Positions 9,617-20,521 are shown, counted from the stretch's first letter. The stretch: DNA of 51,173 nt from Candidatus Altimarinota bacterium (GCA_028689065.1 JAQTWX010000006.1:1-51173), one strand, 5' to 3'. The notes: generated by a model from the letters alone, not told the origin. Made by a program: numbers and translations.

Positions 9617-10996
9617 ATGCTCCGATATCTTCTTTCCCTCATTCCTGGAGTTATCCTTTTCTTTGTATTTTATGTTATAAAATTAGAAGAAGGAAATTTC
9701 TTGCTCCGGGATTTTGGAAGAATCTCATTCTTGTATCTCACATTCGCTCTCGTTATCACTCCTATTATTACGCTTACGAAAAAAGATTCGATTGCTCCCT
9801 ATAGACGAGTATTTGGCATATTGGCATTTCTTTTTGCAGTTGCTCACTGAATGGTGTATTTTTATATGGAATACATCTACCAGAAAACATTTTTTGTTCC
9901 TGCTCATTTTCGAGAGCTCGATGTTTTCTCTGGAGTTGTAGCTTTTCTTATTATGGCGGTACTTGCCATTACTTCCAATAATTTTGCTGTTCGACTTCTA
10001 AAAGGATCATGGAAAAAACTTCAATCCTTCACCTATCCACTTTTTCTTCTTGCTGTTTTTCATGTAGCATTTGCTTCTCGATTCGATTCATTTTACATGA
10101 TTGCTATAGGGATACTTATATTTCTCCGAACTTTTGCATATCTCCGAGAAAAAAATACATCATCCGGAAGTATTTCCACAAAAGCAACACGTTATCGTTG
10201 TGTGCCTTGTGGGTGGATATATGATGAAAAATACGGCGATCCTGATAGTGGAATAGCTCCAGGAACCCGTTTTGAAGATATCCCTGATAACTGGGTTTGT
10301 CCAGTTTGTGGAGTTGGGAAAAAAGATTTTGTTCCCTGTGAAGAATTGCATGAGAAAGATGATATTCCTGCTCGAGTAGTAGAAAAGAATCTCCTTAATC
10401 CTACTACTTTAGAACTTATTATTGAGACAGCAGAATTATTGGAAGTAATCCCAGGACAATTTGGACGTATAGTATTTAAAGATCGAGATGGTATTTTCTA
10501 TCGTTCATATTCTATAGTGGAATCAAATGAAAAGAGGCTGACTTTTTGTATAAAACTGACATCTGGAAGATGAGGATATGCTCTTAAGAATCTGAAAATA
10601 GGAGAAAATATAGCGTTAGAAGGGATATATGGATCTTTTGTTCTTGAGAAGAATGCAAATCCAAAAGTATTTATAGCAACAGGTACGGGTCTTTCTCCTC
10701 TTATAAATATGATGCGTCAAATTCCCGACGAGGAAAAAACTCTTCTCTTTTGAGTTCAAGATTCTAAGAGTTTATTTTACACTGAACTTCTCAAGAGTAT
10801 TCCAAAACTCACAACACATATATTTCTTTCACGAGAAGAAGTTATAGGATATCACTATGGTCGTGTCGATTGTATGAAATTTGATTTTCCGAAAGGAACA
10901 GAGTTTTATCTATGTGGAAATCCTGAGATGATTGAAAAAACCATTTCTGATTTGAAAATGCAGGGATTTGATAAGATTTATCATGAAATTTTCTAA
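9617..10996 (+). CDS. MsrQ/ferric-reductase-like membrane domain fused to rubredoxin and FNR domains
   Basis: 459 residues in three parts. Residues 1-175: about six membrane helices with the MsrQ/YedZ pattern ([17 protein letters not shown], then [21 protein letters not shown] and LAVFHVAF). Two heme-ligand histidines are kept, but the His of the usual W..LH motif is Gln here. Residues 193-240: a complete rubredoxin with CVPCGW (Cys195, Cys198), [10 protein letters not shown] and CPVCG (Cys228, Cys231). Residues 255-459: an FNR-type reductase with FAD motif RSYSIVES, nucleotide motif ATGTGLSPL and a C-terminal LCGNPEMIE. The likely route is NAD(P)H to FAD, iron centre, heme b and then the flavinylated outer protein. 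The order of transfer is inference. It is followed after 3 bases by 11000. Confidence 0.88.
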
Positions 10997-10999
10997 ATT

Positions 11000-11431
11000 A
11001 TGAAAAAACTCAATATATTTTTATCAGTTTTCATTGTCACAGGACTTTGTTTTTGGGCATTGATTGGAATTTCTAATGATAATCAGTATACTTCTGTACG
11101 GAAATATACAAAATCGAAAGTAGAAACAAAAATTATCCCTCAGAATATACCCGAAGTGGTTGAGTCAATAACAGACATTCCTGCCCCAGAAACCACAGAT
11201 ACTACTCCACCGATGATCGAATTCTTGAATTATAAAGATGGGGATGTTGTTACTCTTCCTCTTGTTAATATTCTCGTAAAAGTAACCGATGATCAATCTT
11301 CTCCAGATAAGATTACTATAGATTGAGCAGGGCGACAAAGATTGGTAAATGGATTTAACCCCATTGTAGTAACCGCGACAGATGAGGCTGGAAATGTTGG
11401 AAGTGCTTATATCGTTATAGAAAAACAATAA
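11000..11431 (+). CDS. Secreted or membrane-anchored Ig-like protein
   Basis: 143 residues. An N-terminal signal anchor (MKKLNIFLSVFIVTGLCFWALIGI), a linker, then a single bacterial Ig/HYR-like beta domain from about residue 68 (DTTPPMIEF, VTLPLVNILVKVTDD, VTATDEAGNVGSAYIVI). One TGA glycine occurs at 11324-11326. Its TAA stop overlaps the regulator ATG by one base, so it is translationally linked to the two-component genes. It might present a ligand or modulate the sensor, or be a spacer subunit of the surface complex; neither is shown by the sequence. Confidence 0.8.
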
Positions 11432-12093
11432 TGAAAGTTCTCCTTATAGAAGACAATCGTGAAATCTCCAAGAATATTAAACGATATTTGGAGCTTGATG
11501 CGTGGACTGTGGATATTGCTTTTGATGGGCAAACAGGTCTGGACATGGGACTTACAGAGAATTATGATATTATTCTCTTGGATGGTATGCTTCCTGTGCT
11601 TGATGGTTTTGAGGTATGTAAGAAAATTCATAATGAGAAAGATACTCCTATTATTATGATAACCGCTCGAGATGAGGTTTCCAATAGGATTACAGGACTG
11701 GAAGGTGGAGCAGATGATTATTTGGTAAAGCCATTCGATTTGAAAGAGCTTGAAACTCGTATGTTTGCAGTGCTTCGTCGGTCAAAAAAAGAAGCATTCA
11801 AGGAAATCATTTATGAAAATATTGTCATCAACCTTCAAAAAAGAAGTGTTTTGAAAGACGGGGAAATAGTTCATATTCCATTAAAAGAATTTCTCATTCT
11901 TGAATATCTTATAACCAACGAAGGAGCAGCTGTTTCTAGAGGAGATATTATTGAATATGTATGGGGAGGAGAATCTCTGTTTGAAAGTGATAAATTGGAT
12001 GTTTATATTTCCAATCTTCGAAAGAAACTCTCCCCTGATATTATTCAAACCATCAAAGGATATGGGTATATTTTTTCTTTATCAAAAATATAA
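11431..12093 (+). CDS. OmpR-family response regulator
   Basis: 220 residues: receiver domain (IEDN acidic pair, phospho-acceptor Asp51 in LLDGMLP, Thr in MITARDE, Lys in VKPFD) and a C-terminal winged helix (LKEFLILEYLITNEGAAVSR, WGGESLFESDKLDVYISNLRKKL, TIKGYGY). No TGA codon is used. It sits between the Ig-like protein and the sensor kinase. The OmpR class binds tandem repeats of about 11 bp, matching the boxes at 6374 and 7353, so the flavin genes are its likely targets. Confidence 0.96.
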   Translation: MKVLLIEDNREISKNIKRYLELDAWTVDIAFDGQTGLDMGLTENYDIILLDGMLPVLDGFEVCKKIHNEKDTPIIMITARDEVSNRITGLEGGADDYLVKPFDLKELETRMFAVLRRSKKEAFKEIIYENIVINLQKRSVLKDGEIVHIPLKEFLILEYLITNEGAAVSRGDIIEYVWGGESLFESDKLDVYISNLRKKLSPDIIQTIKGYGYIFSLSKI

Positions 12094-12096
12094 TTT

Positions 12097-13416
12097 ATGT
12101 TATTTTCTCGACTAAAATCATCTACCGCAACAGCACTTATATTCACTTTTTTTACGAGCGTGCTTTTAGTGCTTTTTGTTGTAATGATTAATGTTTATTA
12201 TTTTTATACGTGGAATTTTGATGAAAAGGGGGAAATTGCCGATAAAACAGAACAAACAGCCATGCGTATCATGAATACTCAAGACGAAAGTGGAATGACT
12301 ATGATGGATAAAACAAATCAATTTTTCAATAAGATTGTAGAACAATGAGGTGTGATTGAAATATATGGAAGTGGGACTCTTTCGTCTCCTCAATGGGATA
12401 AATACAAATCAAATATTCTTTGACTCTATCAGAGTGGTTCGAATTGGTATATGTATTATACATTTTCTTTTCGAGATATAGGTACTATTAAGCTTCCTTA
12501 TAATGTTACGGAGCATATTAACGGACAAGCATCCCTTTTGGGAGTTTCTCTCTTTTTGACTCTCTTTTTTCTTATAACCATAGGACTTATCTCTCTTTTC
12601 TTTGCGAGTTATTCCCTTCGTCCACTCTCCAAGATAGTTCGATATATTCATTCTTTCCGGGTTGATGAACCAATAGCAGATTTTCCTCTTTCTGGTCCAA
12701 AGAATGATGAGTTTATGATTGTTGCAAAAGCACTTTCCGATGCATTTAGAAAGATACAATCTCAAACAGAAACATTGCGACAGTTTAGTATTGACGCAGC
12801 ACATGAATTTAAAACTCCTTTGATGATTATCCACTCAGAAATTGATTGTGCTATCAAGAGTGGTGATTATCAAACAGGAATGGATAATATTAGAAGTCAG
12901 ATATATTTTCTTGATACGATGATCAGTACACTTCTTACTATCGCTCGTCTTGAAAAAGAGGAAATCAAGAAGGAAGAAGTAAATATTTCGGTATTGCTGG
13001 AGGAAATCACATTTGAAACCGCATATATTTTTCGTGAAAAATGACTTCGCGTACTGAAGAATATAGAAAAAGATATAATATTAGAATCAAATCAATCCAT
13101 GCTTCAGATTATTCTTTCAAATCTCTTGAGCAATGCTTTCAATTATACAAATGATGGAGAGATTGAAATTACTCTCGATACTCATGGATTTTCAGTAAGA
13201 GATACTGGAATAGGTATTGTAAAAGAGAATATCGATAAAATATGGGATCGACTATATCGTGTAAATTCTTCTTGGAGTGTTCAAAATGGGCATGGGCTTG
13301 GACTTTTTCTCGTAAAAACAGTAGTAGAGAAACTCGGATATAGTATACGAGTTGAAAGTGAAGCAGGAAAAGGAAGTGTATTTTCTGTAGATTTTGGAAC
13401 AAAGAATAACGAATAG
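12097..13416 (+). CDS. Membrane sensor histidine kinase
   Basis: 439 residues. TM1 about 13-35, an outer sensing region of about 110 residues with TGA glycines, TM2 about 147-170, a HAMP-like linker (LRPLSKIVRYI), the H-box AAHEFKTPL, and a catalytic domain with N-box NLLSNAFNYT, G1 DTGIGI and G2 GHGLGLFLVK. It starts 3 bases after the regulator gene. The outer region has no recognised ligand domain and shows no conserved Cys or His pair, so the signal is unknown; a redox or metal cue would suit the gene context. Intact only under table 25 (three internal TGA codons). Confidence 0.95.
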
Positions 13417-13513
13417 TCTTTTTATTATAAAGTACGGGATAATTTTGATCATAATTTCATTTCTTTATTCTCCCATATTTCTATCACTTGTAAACAGGAA
13501 AAACCTTTCCAGT

Positions 13514-13542
13514 TTGCGTTTTCTAGAGAAATCGGATACTAT
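13514..13542 (+). promoter_or_regulatory. Promoter for the VirD4-like gene
   Basis: TTGCGT, 17-bp spacer, TACTAT, about 42 bases before the ATG at 13585. The leader is AT-rich without a Shine-Dalgarno sequence. Confidence 0.5.
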
Positions 13543-13584
13543 TATACTATAAAGGCAATAGTATTTTTTCTTATTCATCTTTTT

Positions 13585-16494
13585 ATGAATCTTGATTTTT
13601 CTCTCATTCCAACAGTATTTGCAAAAATTGCAATAGGGTCTGTTTCTACGCAAAATCCAGAACCAGTAGCAGCTAGTTCAGGTGCTTCGGGAGGGTTTGG
13701 TATGTTTTTTTCATATATAGGAGATTTTCTTCTCTTTGTTATCGTATTTTTTCTTTTTCTGAAACTTATCCGATTGATATATGAAGTATACGCAGCACGA
13801 AATCTCGTATATATGAGAATAACACTTCCTCGTGCCGATTCTAAGCTTGATAAGGAAAAGGAGACCAAAAAAGATTTCAAAGAAAAGACGGGTATTATGT
13901 CCATCTTTTATAAAGGAATTCATAAAATATCACAGGCAACCTTGAAAGATACTATTCTTGATATGATATTCAATCATGCAAAAATCTCTTTGGAGATCCT
14001 TTATGATAAGGGTCAAGTATCTTTTTACGCGGTAACATACAAGGAATATGTTCCACTTATCTCTCAGCAGATTACCTCCAATTATCCAGATGCAGAAGTA
14101 AAAATAATCTCAAAAGAAGAATATGGTGATATAAAACCAGCAGGATATACACTCAGGACCGCTTCGGTATATAAGGAAAATGATGATATTTATCCGTTTA
14201 AAACCTATAAATATTTCGAAGACGATCCATTATCGAGTATTACTAATAATATTGGTAATCTCAAGAAGACAGATCGTGCAGTTTTTCAAGTAGTTATAAA
14301 GCCACTTGGCTCTTCTTGGAATAAAAGAGCAAAGAAAGCTGCTGGTGAAGTAGCAAAAGGAATGTATAAAAAAGGTTTTAAATGAGGAATGGTTGTTACT
14401 ATTATTCAATCCATTTTTTCACCAATTTATTGGGTTATGCAACGTCTCGTTGTCAATGAACCATCTGGAGGAGAATCAGGAGCACCAGGAGCTTCATCAT
14501 GAGATTCCTATAAGATATTCAATCAAGCAGAACAAGAAGCACAGAAAATGGTCGGAGAATCTGCAGGACAGCCAGGATTCGAGGCATCTATTCGTGTATT
14601 AGTTGCATCAGATACTCCACAAAGTGCAGAATCAGGACTGTATAATCTTCTTTCATCGATGAATATTTTCACCGATGAATATAATAATAAACTCGATAAT
14701 CCACAGGTTATAGAAGATATGTTTCGATTCTTCTTTACACCCATCCGATATATCGCTTTTAAACTCCGACTTGTTGGTTTTCTTCAGGTAAAAAGTATTC
14801 TCTCAACTGATGAACTTTCGACATTGTATCATTTTCCCGATATTAATTACAATAAATCTCCCATTATTAAATGGCTTGATTATAAAATGCTCGCTCCGCC
14901 AAACAATCTCAAAACTCCTACAAAACCGACGATGCTCATGGATTATAAGCGAGACAAAAAAGGAAATGTTTTGACGAACGACGGAAGTTATCTTAAAGTA
15001 GATGGAAACTGGAATCTTATTCGTGATGAGGCACGTAATTTTATGACAACAACTGGCGAAGTTGTCGCAGTTTTTGCAGATGGAGATAATAAAGGAAAAC
15101 CAGTGGACGAAGGAAAAACTCCTATTCAGGAACTTCAACAACGTCATATCGCAGGGTTTCCAGTTTATACAGACGGAGTTCTTATGGGATGGAATGAATA
15201 TCGTAACAATAAACAACCAGTATATTTTACACGAAAAGATCGAGGACGACACCATTATATTATCGGTAAATCGGGATGAGGTAAATCGGTATTTGTTGGA
15301 TATTTGGCACGTCAGGATCTCTGGAATGGAGACGGACTTTGTGTTATTGATCCTCATGGAGATCTGGTGGAAGATATTATTGCGTTTACTCCGAAGGAAC
15401 GAGCAAAAGATGTTATCATATTTAATCCAGCTGACCATGAACGTCCAATGGGGCTTAATATGCTTGAGATTATTGCAACAGATCCAGCACTTCGAGCGAT
15501 TGAGAAAGATCGTGCTGCTCTTGATGCCACTTCAATTTTTATTAAGATATTTAATGAAGAAATCTTTGGACCGCGAATCCAACACTATTTCCGAAATGGA
15601 TGTCTAACTCTTATGGATGATGAAGATGAGGGTGGAACGCTTATCGACGTGCCACGACTCTTTGTTGATGATGCATTTATGAAATACAAAACTTCCAAGG
15701 TTCAGAATCCTGTTGTAAAAGCATTCTGGGATCATGAATATGCCAATACGGGAGATCGTGAAAAACAGGAAATGATTCCATATTTCAGTTCGAAATTTGG
15801 ACCGTTTGTAACAAATACCACTATTCGTAATATTATCGGTCAACCAAAATCCGCTTTCAATCTCCGTCGAGTTATGGATGATCAAAAAGCCCTTATGGTT
15901 AATCTTTCTAAAGGTATGATTGGAGATTTGAATGCACAGCTTCTTGGTCTTATATTCGTTTCAAAGATTAATATGGCGGCCATGAGTCGTGCCGACACTC
16001 CAGAGGATGAACGAAAAGATTTCTTCCTCTATGTTGATGAGTTTCAGAATTTTGCTACCGATACCTTTGGGGAAATCTTGTCAGAAGCTCGTAAGTATCA
16101 TTTAGCACTGATTATGGCGCATCAATTTATTGCCCAGATTGGAGGTTCTAAATCCAAAGATGGAAAACCAACTATTAAGGATGCAGTATTCGGGAATGCA
16201 GGAACTATTATGTCTTTCAAGGTTGGTGCTGAGGATGCCGAGTATCTTGAAAAAGAATATGCTCCACTTCTCTCTCAACAGGATATCATCGGTATTGCCA
16301 ACTTTACAACCTATTGTAAACTCAACATCGACAATGCGACGACCCGTCCGTTCGATATGAAGACTATCTGGGATAATCATTACAAAAATCCAGAAGTTGC
16401 AAAGGTTATCAAGGAGTATTCTCGTAAAATGTACGGACGCAAAAAAGAGTACGTCGACATGGAGATCGAGGCACGACTTGGAATTGTAAAATAG
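13585..16494 (+). CDS. VirD4/TraG-like type IV secretion coupling ATPase
   Basis: 969 residues. A short outer segment, then a TM helix at about 45-70 (FLLFVIVFFLFLKLIRLIY), a long cytoplasmic domain, and an ATPase core from about 555. Walker A is GKSGGGKS, with the second of its three middle glycines encoded by TGA (15277-15279, residue 565). VIDPHGDLVEDI follows; Walker B is FFLYVDEFQNF, and the TraM/TraG-type sensor (LIMAHQF) is present. Two TGA glycines occur near residues 269 and 306. The family hexamerises and feeds DNA or protein to a type IV channel. CPR genomes often keep such ATPases without a relaxase, and none is seen here, so DNA uptake or a pilus-like role is as likely as conjugation. 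Confidence 0.92.
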
Positions 16495-16504
16495 TTAAAA
16501 TTTA

Positions 16505-16539
16505 AAAAATCACCCCCGACTTGATTGGGGGTGATTTTT
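16505..16539 (+). terminator. Strong terminator after the VirD4-like gene
   Basis: AAAAATCACCCCC pairs perfectly with GGGGGTGATTTTT (13 bp, 9-base loop), 10 bases after the stop at 16494. Confidence 0.92.
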
Positions 16540-16548
16540 GTATATACT
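16521..16548 (+). promoter_or_regulatory. Promoter overlapping the preceding terminator
   Basis: TTGATT (in the terminator loop), 16-bp spacer, TATACT (16543-16548), 30 bases before the ATG at 16578. Terminator and promoter share DNA, so the downstream genes restart independently. Confidence 0.5.
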
Positions 16549-16577
16549 AGGGAATAATACTACTTTTTATCAGGATT

Positions 16578-17549
16578 ATGTATAAAAACCTCCGAATTAT
16601 TTTTCTTTCGTTTTTTCTTGGACTCAGTATTATGAGTTTTTTGGGTGTTACTTTTGCTGAATCGACGGCAGTGAATCGGAGTGTACCAACAACGAGGGAT
16701 TTAAATGTGAATTTTGATGCAAGAAACGGTACTGTAAAAGAAGGTTATATAAATGATTTTTCTACAGGATTTGGGACATATTTTTTTGGGGGGGATCTTA
16801 CAGGGGAGAAGGGGGCAAAATATCTTATGATAACTATTGCACGGGATTTAAAGAATGTGGCAACACTCTTGGCAGTGGTCTTTCTTTTCATCTTGGTAAT
16901 TAAGATTATATTTTCCAATGGAAGCGAAGAAGATGTTAAAAAATGGAAACATGGGATTATATTTACCTCAATTGGTATTATTATTATGCAGATAGCATAT
17001 ATTCTGATAGCAACGCTTTATGACAAAAAAGTGGATGGTATAACTGCCTCTGATTTCCTTGATAAAATCATCTATCCATTTATTCGAATGTTGGAACTTC
17101 TTGCTTCATTTGCATTTCTTGCAATGGCATTTTATGCTTTTTATCTCATTATTACTGCATGAGGAACAGAAGATAAAGCAAAAAAGGGAAAACAGACAAT
17201 TATTTTTGCAATTATCGGTTTTCTTCTTATCAAAGTGCCACGAGTACTTGTTGAGAGTATTTATGGAAAAACAGAATGTACCACAGGACTTTTTGGTATA
17301 TGTAAGGTAAGTTCTCCTAATTTGGATGCGACAGTGCAGATTATGACAAAAGCAATTAATTATTTCAATGGATTCATCGGACTTATTGTTGTTATTCTTA
17401 TTATCTACGCAGGGTTTCTGGTTCTTGTTGGCGGGGGTGATGATGAAAAACTCAAGAAGGCAAAATCTATCATAAAATATGCAATTATCGGTATTTTCCT
17501 TTTGGTGGCGAGCTATACACTCTTTAATTTCTTTGTTCTTAAAGGTTAA
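16578..17549 (+). CDS. Membrane protein with three VirB2/TrbC-like modules
   Basis: 323 residues with a signal peptide (cleavage near FAES, about 29), a short outer region, then three repeats of helix, Gly/acid/Lys loop, helix. The loops are SNGSEEDVKKWKHG (about 112), TAGGTEDKAKKGKQ (about 192, first Gly from TGA) and VGGGDDEKLKKAKS (about 284), each flanked by strongly hydrophobic stretches. The third module looks most like the VirB2-type pilins of CPR genomes. Two Cys (ECTTGLFGIC) lie between modules 2 and 3. It could be a multi-module pore or pilus base of the type IV system whose ATPases are encoded on either side. Confidence 0.72.
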
Positions 17550-17554
17550 TTTCT

Positions 17555-18880
17555 ATGTTTCGATGTCGTGAATGTGGAGCTACGAGCCAGAAATGGCAAG
17601 GAAAATGTCCTGCTTGTGGAGAATGGAGTACTCTCGATGAAGAAGTGGCTCTTTCGAAGAGTAAAAAACAGGCAAGTGGAAAAGAACAAGAGGTTTTTCG
17701 GATTCTTCCTTCGCGAGAATCTATTGTAAAAGTACAACTTCGAAGTAATGAGCTGAATACAGTCCTCGGGGATGGGCTTACTCCTGGGAGTCTCATACTA
17801 CTTTCTGGAGAACCAGGCATAGGAAAATCAACCTTAGCACTCCAGATAGTTGATTGGTATGGTAATAAAGAAAATTCTGCAACATATGTTTCTGCCGAGG
17901 AAAATATCCATCAAGTATCCGATCGGGCACATCGTCTTGGTATTGCCAATGAGCATATTCGTATTTTTACTGCACATACACTTGAAGATATTCTCGAAAC
18001 GCTCGAACGTGATACTTCGGGTCTTATTATTATAGATTCTGTGAGTATGATATCATCGCTTGATATTGCTTCACAGTCAGGAAGTATTACCCAGATTCGG
18101 TATGTTACTGAGGTGTTTATGGAGTTTTCAAAACGTACTGGACGTTCGATTATTCTTATAGGACACGTGACGAAAGAGGGAACCATATCGGGACCTAAGA
18201 TTCTCGAGCATTTGGTTGATACAGTCCTCTTTCTCGAGGGAAGTAAATATGAAGATTATCGTATTCTCCGAGCTCTCAAAAATCGTTTTGGTCCGACTGA
18301 TGAGATTGGGCTTTTTCGAATGACAGAAGGGGGACTTGTGGATATTCCGAATCCAGGTTTGGAATTTGTCGATCAGGAAAATGAACATTTATCCGGTTCT
18401 GCGCTCGGAATTACTCTTGAAGGGAATCGTCCAATTGTTATCGAAATAGAAACACTCTCTACTTATACAAAATTCGGTTATCCGAAGCGTTCCGCTCGTG
18501 GTATCCCAAACGGGAAAGTCGATCTTCTTATCGCGGTTCTTTCTAAATGGAGTGATACGAAGCTTGAGAGTTATGATGTCTATGTAAATGTTGCAAGAGG
18601 ACTTTCTATATCTGAGCCTGGAATTGACCTTGCTACCGTTGCAGCGATTATTTCGTCCAAGAAGAATACACCTCTGGGGAGACGGATATTTCTTGGGGAA
18701 ATCTCTCTTACTGGGATTGTTAAGAATATTTTCGGTCTTCAGAAACGTATCGATGAAGCGATTAAGCTCGGATTTTCTGAGATTATCCTTCCAAAGAACT
18801 CAGGAGTAAAGGTAAAGAAAGGAGCTTCTGTACAGCTTATCGAAGTAGGACATATCGGCGAACTTTCCAAGCTTATATAA
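17555..18880 (+). CDS. radA: DNA repair protein RadA/Sms
   Basis: Hexameric DNA-dependent ATPase that extends recombination branches in repair and transformation. The 441 residues include an N-terminal zinc finger (CRECG...CPACG), Walker A GEPGIGKST, Walker B GLIIIDSVSM, the RadA signature KNRFG (KNRFGPTDEIG) and a Lon-like C-terminal domain (LDIASQ... to GEISLTGIVKNI). Length is close to family norm. No TGA is used. It follows the VirB2-like gene after 5 bases and is likely cotranscribed. With comM broken nearby, radA would be the remaining branch-migration factor visible here. Confidence 0.98.
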   Translation: MFRCRECGATSQKWQGKCPACGEWSTLDEEVALSKSKKQASGKEQEVFRILPSRESIVKVQLRSNELNTVLGDGLTPGSLILLSGEPGIGKSTLALQIVDWYGNKENSATYVSAEENIHQVSDRAHRLGIANEHIRIFTAHTLEDILETLERDTSGLIIIDSVSMISSLDIASQSGSITQIRYVTEVFMEFSKRTGRSIILIGHVTKEGTISGPKILEHLVDTVLFLEGSKYEDYRILRALKNRFGPTDEIGLFRMTEGGLVDIPNPGLEFVDQENEHLSGSALGITLEGNRPIVIEIETLSTYTKFGYPKRSARGIPNGKVDLLIAVLSKWSDTKLESYDVYVNVARGLSISEPGIDLATVAAIISSKKNTPLGRRIFLGEISLTGIVKNIFGLQKRIDEAIKLGFSEIILPKNSGVKVKKGASVQLIEVGHIGELSKLI

Positions 18881-18897
18881 AAATCTCTCGGAAAAAG

Positions 18898-18925
18898 TTG
18901 CAAAAAACGAACTTCTCTATATACT
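18898..18925 (+). promoter_or_regulatory. rpmE promoter with GC-rich discriminator
   Basis: TTGCAA, 16-bp spacer, TATACT (18920-18925), then ACCGCG. The CGCG stretch stands out in AT-rich DNA and matches the infA and rpsU promoters. Confidence 0.75.
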
Positions 18926-18964
18926 ACCGCGCAAATACACATTTTACTTATTTTTTTTGTCCCT

Positions 18965-19180
18965 ATGAAAGATATTCACCCAGAATTTTCTACTGAAACA
19001 AAAGTTGCTTGTTCTTGTGGAAATACATTTATTACTGGAAGTACAATTACTACTGAAATTAAAGTAGAGTCATGCAGTAAATGTCATCCATTCTATACTG
19101 GAGAAAAACGTATTCTTAAGACAAGTTCTGTTGATAAGTTCTACGCTCGTCAGAAAAAATCAGAATCTATTGCAAAATAA
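18965..19180 (+). CDS. rpmE: Ribosomal protein bL31
   Basis: 71 residues, zinc-type bL31: IHPEF near the start, CSCGNTF and [10 protein letters not shown] (zinc cysteines Cys17, Cys19 and the second pair), and VDKFYARQK. Single gene with its own promoter (18898-18925) and terminator (19198-19227). No TGA codon. Confidence 0.96.
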   Translation: MKDIHPEFSTETKVACSCGNTFITGSTITTEIKVESCSKCHPFYTGEKRILKTSSVDKFYARQKKSESIAK

Positions 19181-19197
19181 TCTCTATGAGAGACGTG

Positions 19198-19227
19198 AAA
19201 ACAGGTTGCTGTCAACCTGTTTTTTTG
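19198..19227 (+). terminator. rpmE terminator
   Basis: ACAGGTTG and CAACCTGT form a stem with a CTGT loop and are followed by seven T; flanking A/T pairs lengthen the stem to 11 bp. Confidence 0.9.
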
Positions 19228-19295
19228 TGCTTATTTTTGCTTATTATAAGAATGTATGGTATTCTTCAAGAAGTACTTATATCTATCTTTTTTTT

Positions 19296-20459
19296 ATGAA
19301 TTTCCTTCTCCGTAACATTTTCTTTATTTTTGCAATTCTGTTTCTTTGAATAGATATTTTTTTTGTATTCAGTAATGACTTTCTGACGGAAAAATATATA
19401 CCATATGTTTTTGTTATTGCTATTTTAGAAGTGAGTATACTCTCTAGTCTTGCATACTATAGCTCCATAAAACCTATTCGTAGTCTCAAAAAAGAAATTG
19501 CTCTCTTTCTTACAGGTGCACATCAGTGAGGAAATTTGGCGGTTGAAAATCTGAATCCAGATGTACGATTCGTTACAAATTTTTTCAATAAAAGTTTGGA
19601 GATTCTCAAGAACTTCAAAGAGGAATTTAAAGCGGGACGAATACTGAAGTCTGAGGTGGAATTTGCATCAGAAATTCAACGTCATGTTCTCAAAAAGCGT
19701 ACAGTAGTTATTCCTTCTATTGATATCGTCGCGGATACGAAATCTGCCACAGAAGTAGGAGGAGATAGTTATGATATTATTGAACAAGGAGATAATTATT
19801 ATATCTATATTGGAGATGTAACAGGACATGGAGTGGCTTCAGGATTTGTTATGATGATTGTCAATGCTCTCATCTCAGGGTTCTCAAAAATTATTGAAAG
19901 TTCTGCAGAAATTCTCGCAAAAACGAATGAGATTGTAAAGCCTCGTGTAAAATCTAATATTCTCATGACTCTTCTCATGATTCGTTGGAATGAGAAAGAG
20001 AAGAAAATGTATATGACTGGAGCAGGGCATGAATATTTGATCGTATATAAAGCCTCAAAGAATAAAGCATTCAAGATTAAATCCGGAGGAGTAGCGCTCG
20101 GTATGACAAAGAATATCTCAAAAATTCTTAAAGAAACACAGATTGCAGTAGAAAAAGATGATATCGTTGTTCTTTATACGGATGGTATTACCGAAGCTCG
20201 TAATGGAAAAAATGAAAGTGATATGATGCTTGGAATTGATCGACTCGTAGAAATTATTGAAACCACCCCTATAAAGACGGCACAAGGAATATTCAATAAT
20301 ATTACAATAGAACTCTCGAAATTTATGGGATATGGGCATAAACAATTCGATGATATTACACTTATCTCTATGCATTACAGAGGAGATAAGATTATCGAGA
20401 ATGACGTTTCCCCAGATATCTCTACAGAATTTATAACAGAATGGAATTGGCAAGGGTAA
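19296..20459 (+). CDS. Membrane SpoIIE/RsbU-type PP2C protein phosphatase
   Basis: 387 residues. Two TM helices (about 5-28 and 42-66), a HAMP-like linker (SIKPIRSLKKEI), a helical connector and a PPM/SpoIIE phosphatase domain from about 125: EFASEIQRHV, ATEVGGDSYDI (metal Asp), YIYIGDVTGHGVASG (metal Asp), VVLYTDGITEARN and HKQFDDITLISM. TGA glycines fall in the first TM helix and just before residue 81. The start at 19296 is needed to include TM1; the next ATG-like start would lose it. Such phosphatases act on anti-anti-sigma factors, but no STAS or anti-sigma gene is in the window. Confidence 0.9.
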
Positions 20460-20465
20460 TCCTGC

Positions 20466-20492
20466 TTGTAAAAAATCTTTTTTCTGTATAAT
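20466..20492 (+). promoter_or_regulatory. Promoter for the VirB4-like gene
   Basis: TTGTAA, 15-bp spacer, perfect TATAAT (20487-20492), 30 bases before the ATG at 20522. Confidence 0.6.
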
Positions 20493-20521
20493 GCAATCTA
20501 TTTTTAGAAACATTCTTTTTT

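Noticed and set aside
13585-16494. Selenocysteine or suppressor read-through as explanation for in-frame TGA
   Set aside because: TGA occurs many times per gene and at positions that need glycine, such as P-loops; there is no local stem-loop pattern.
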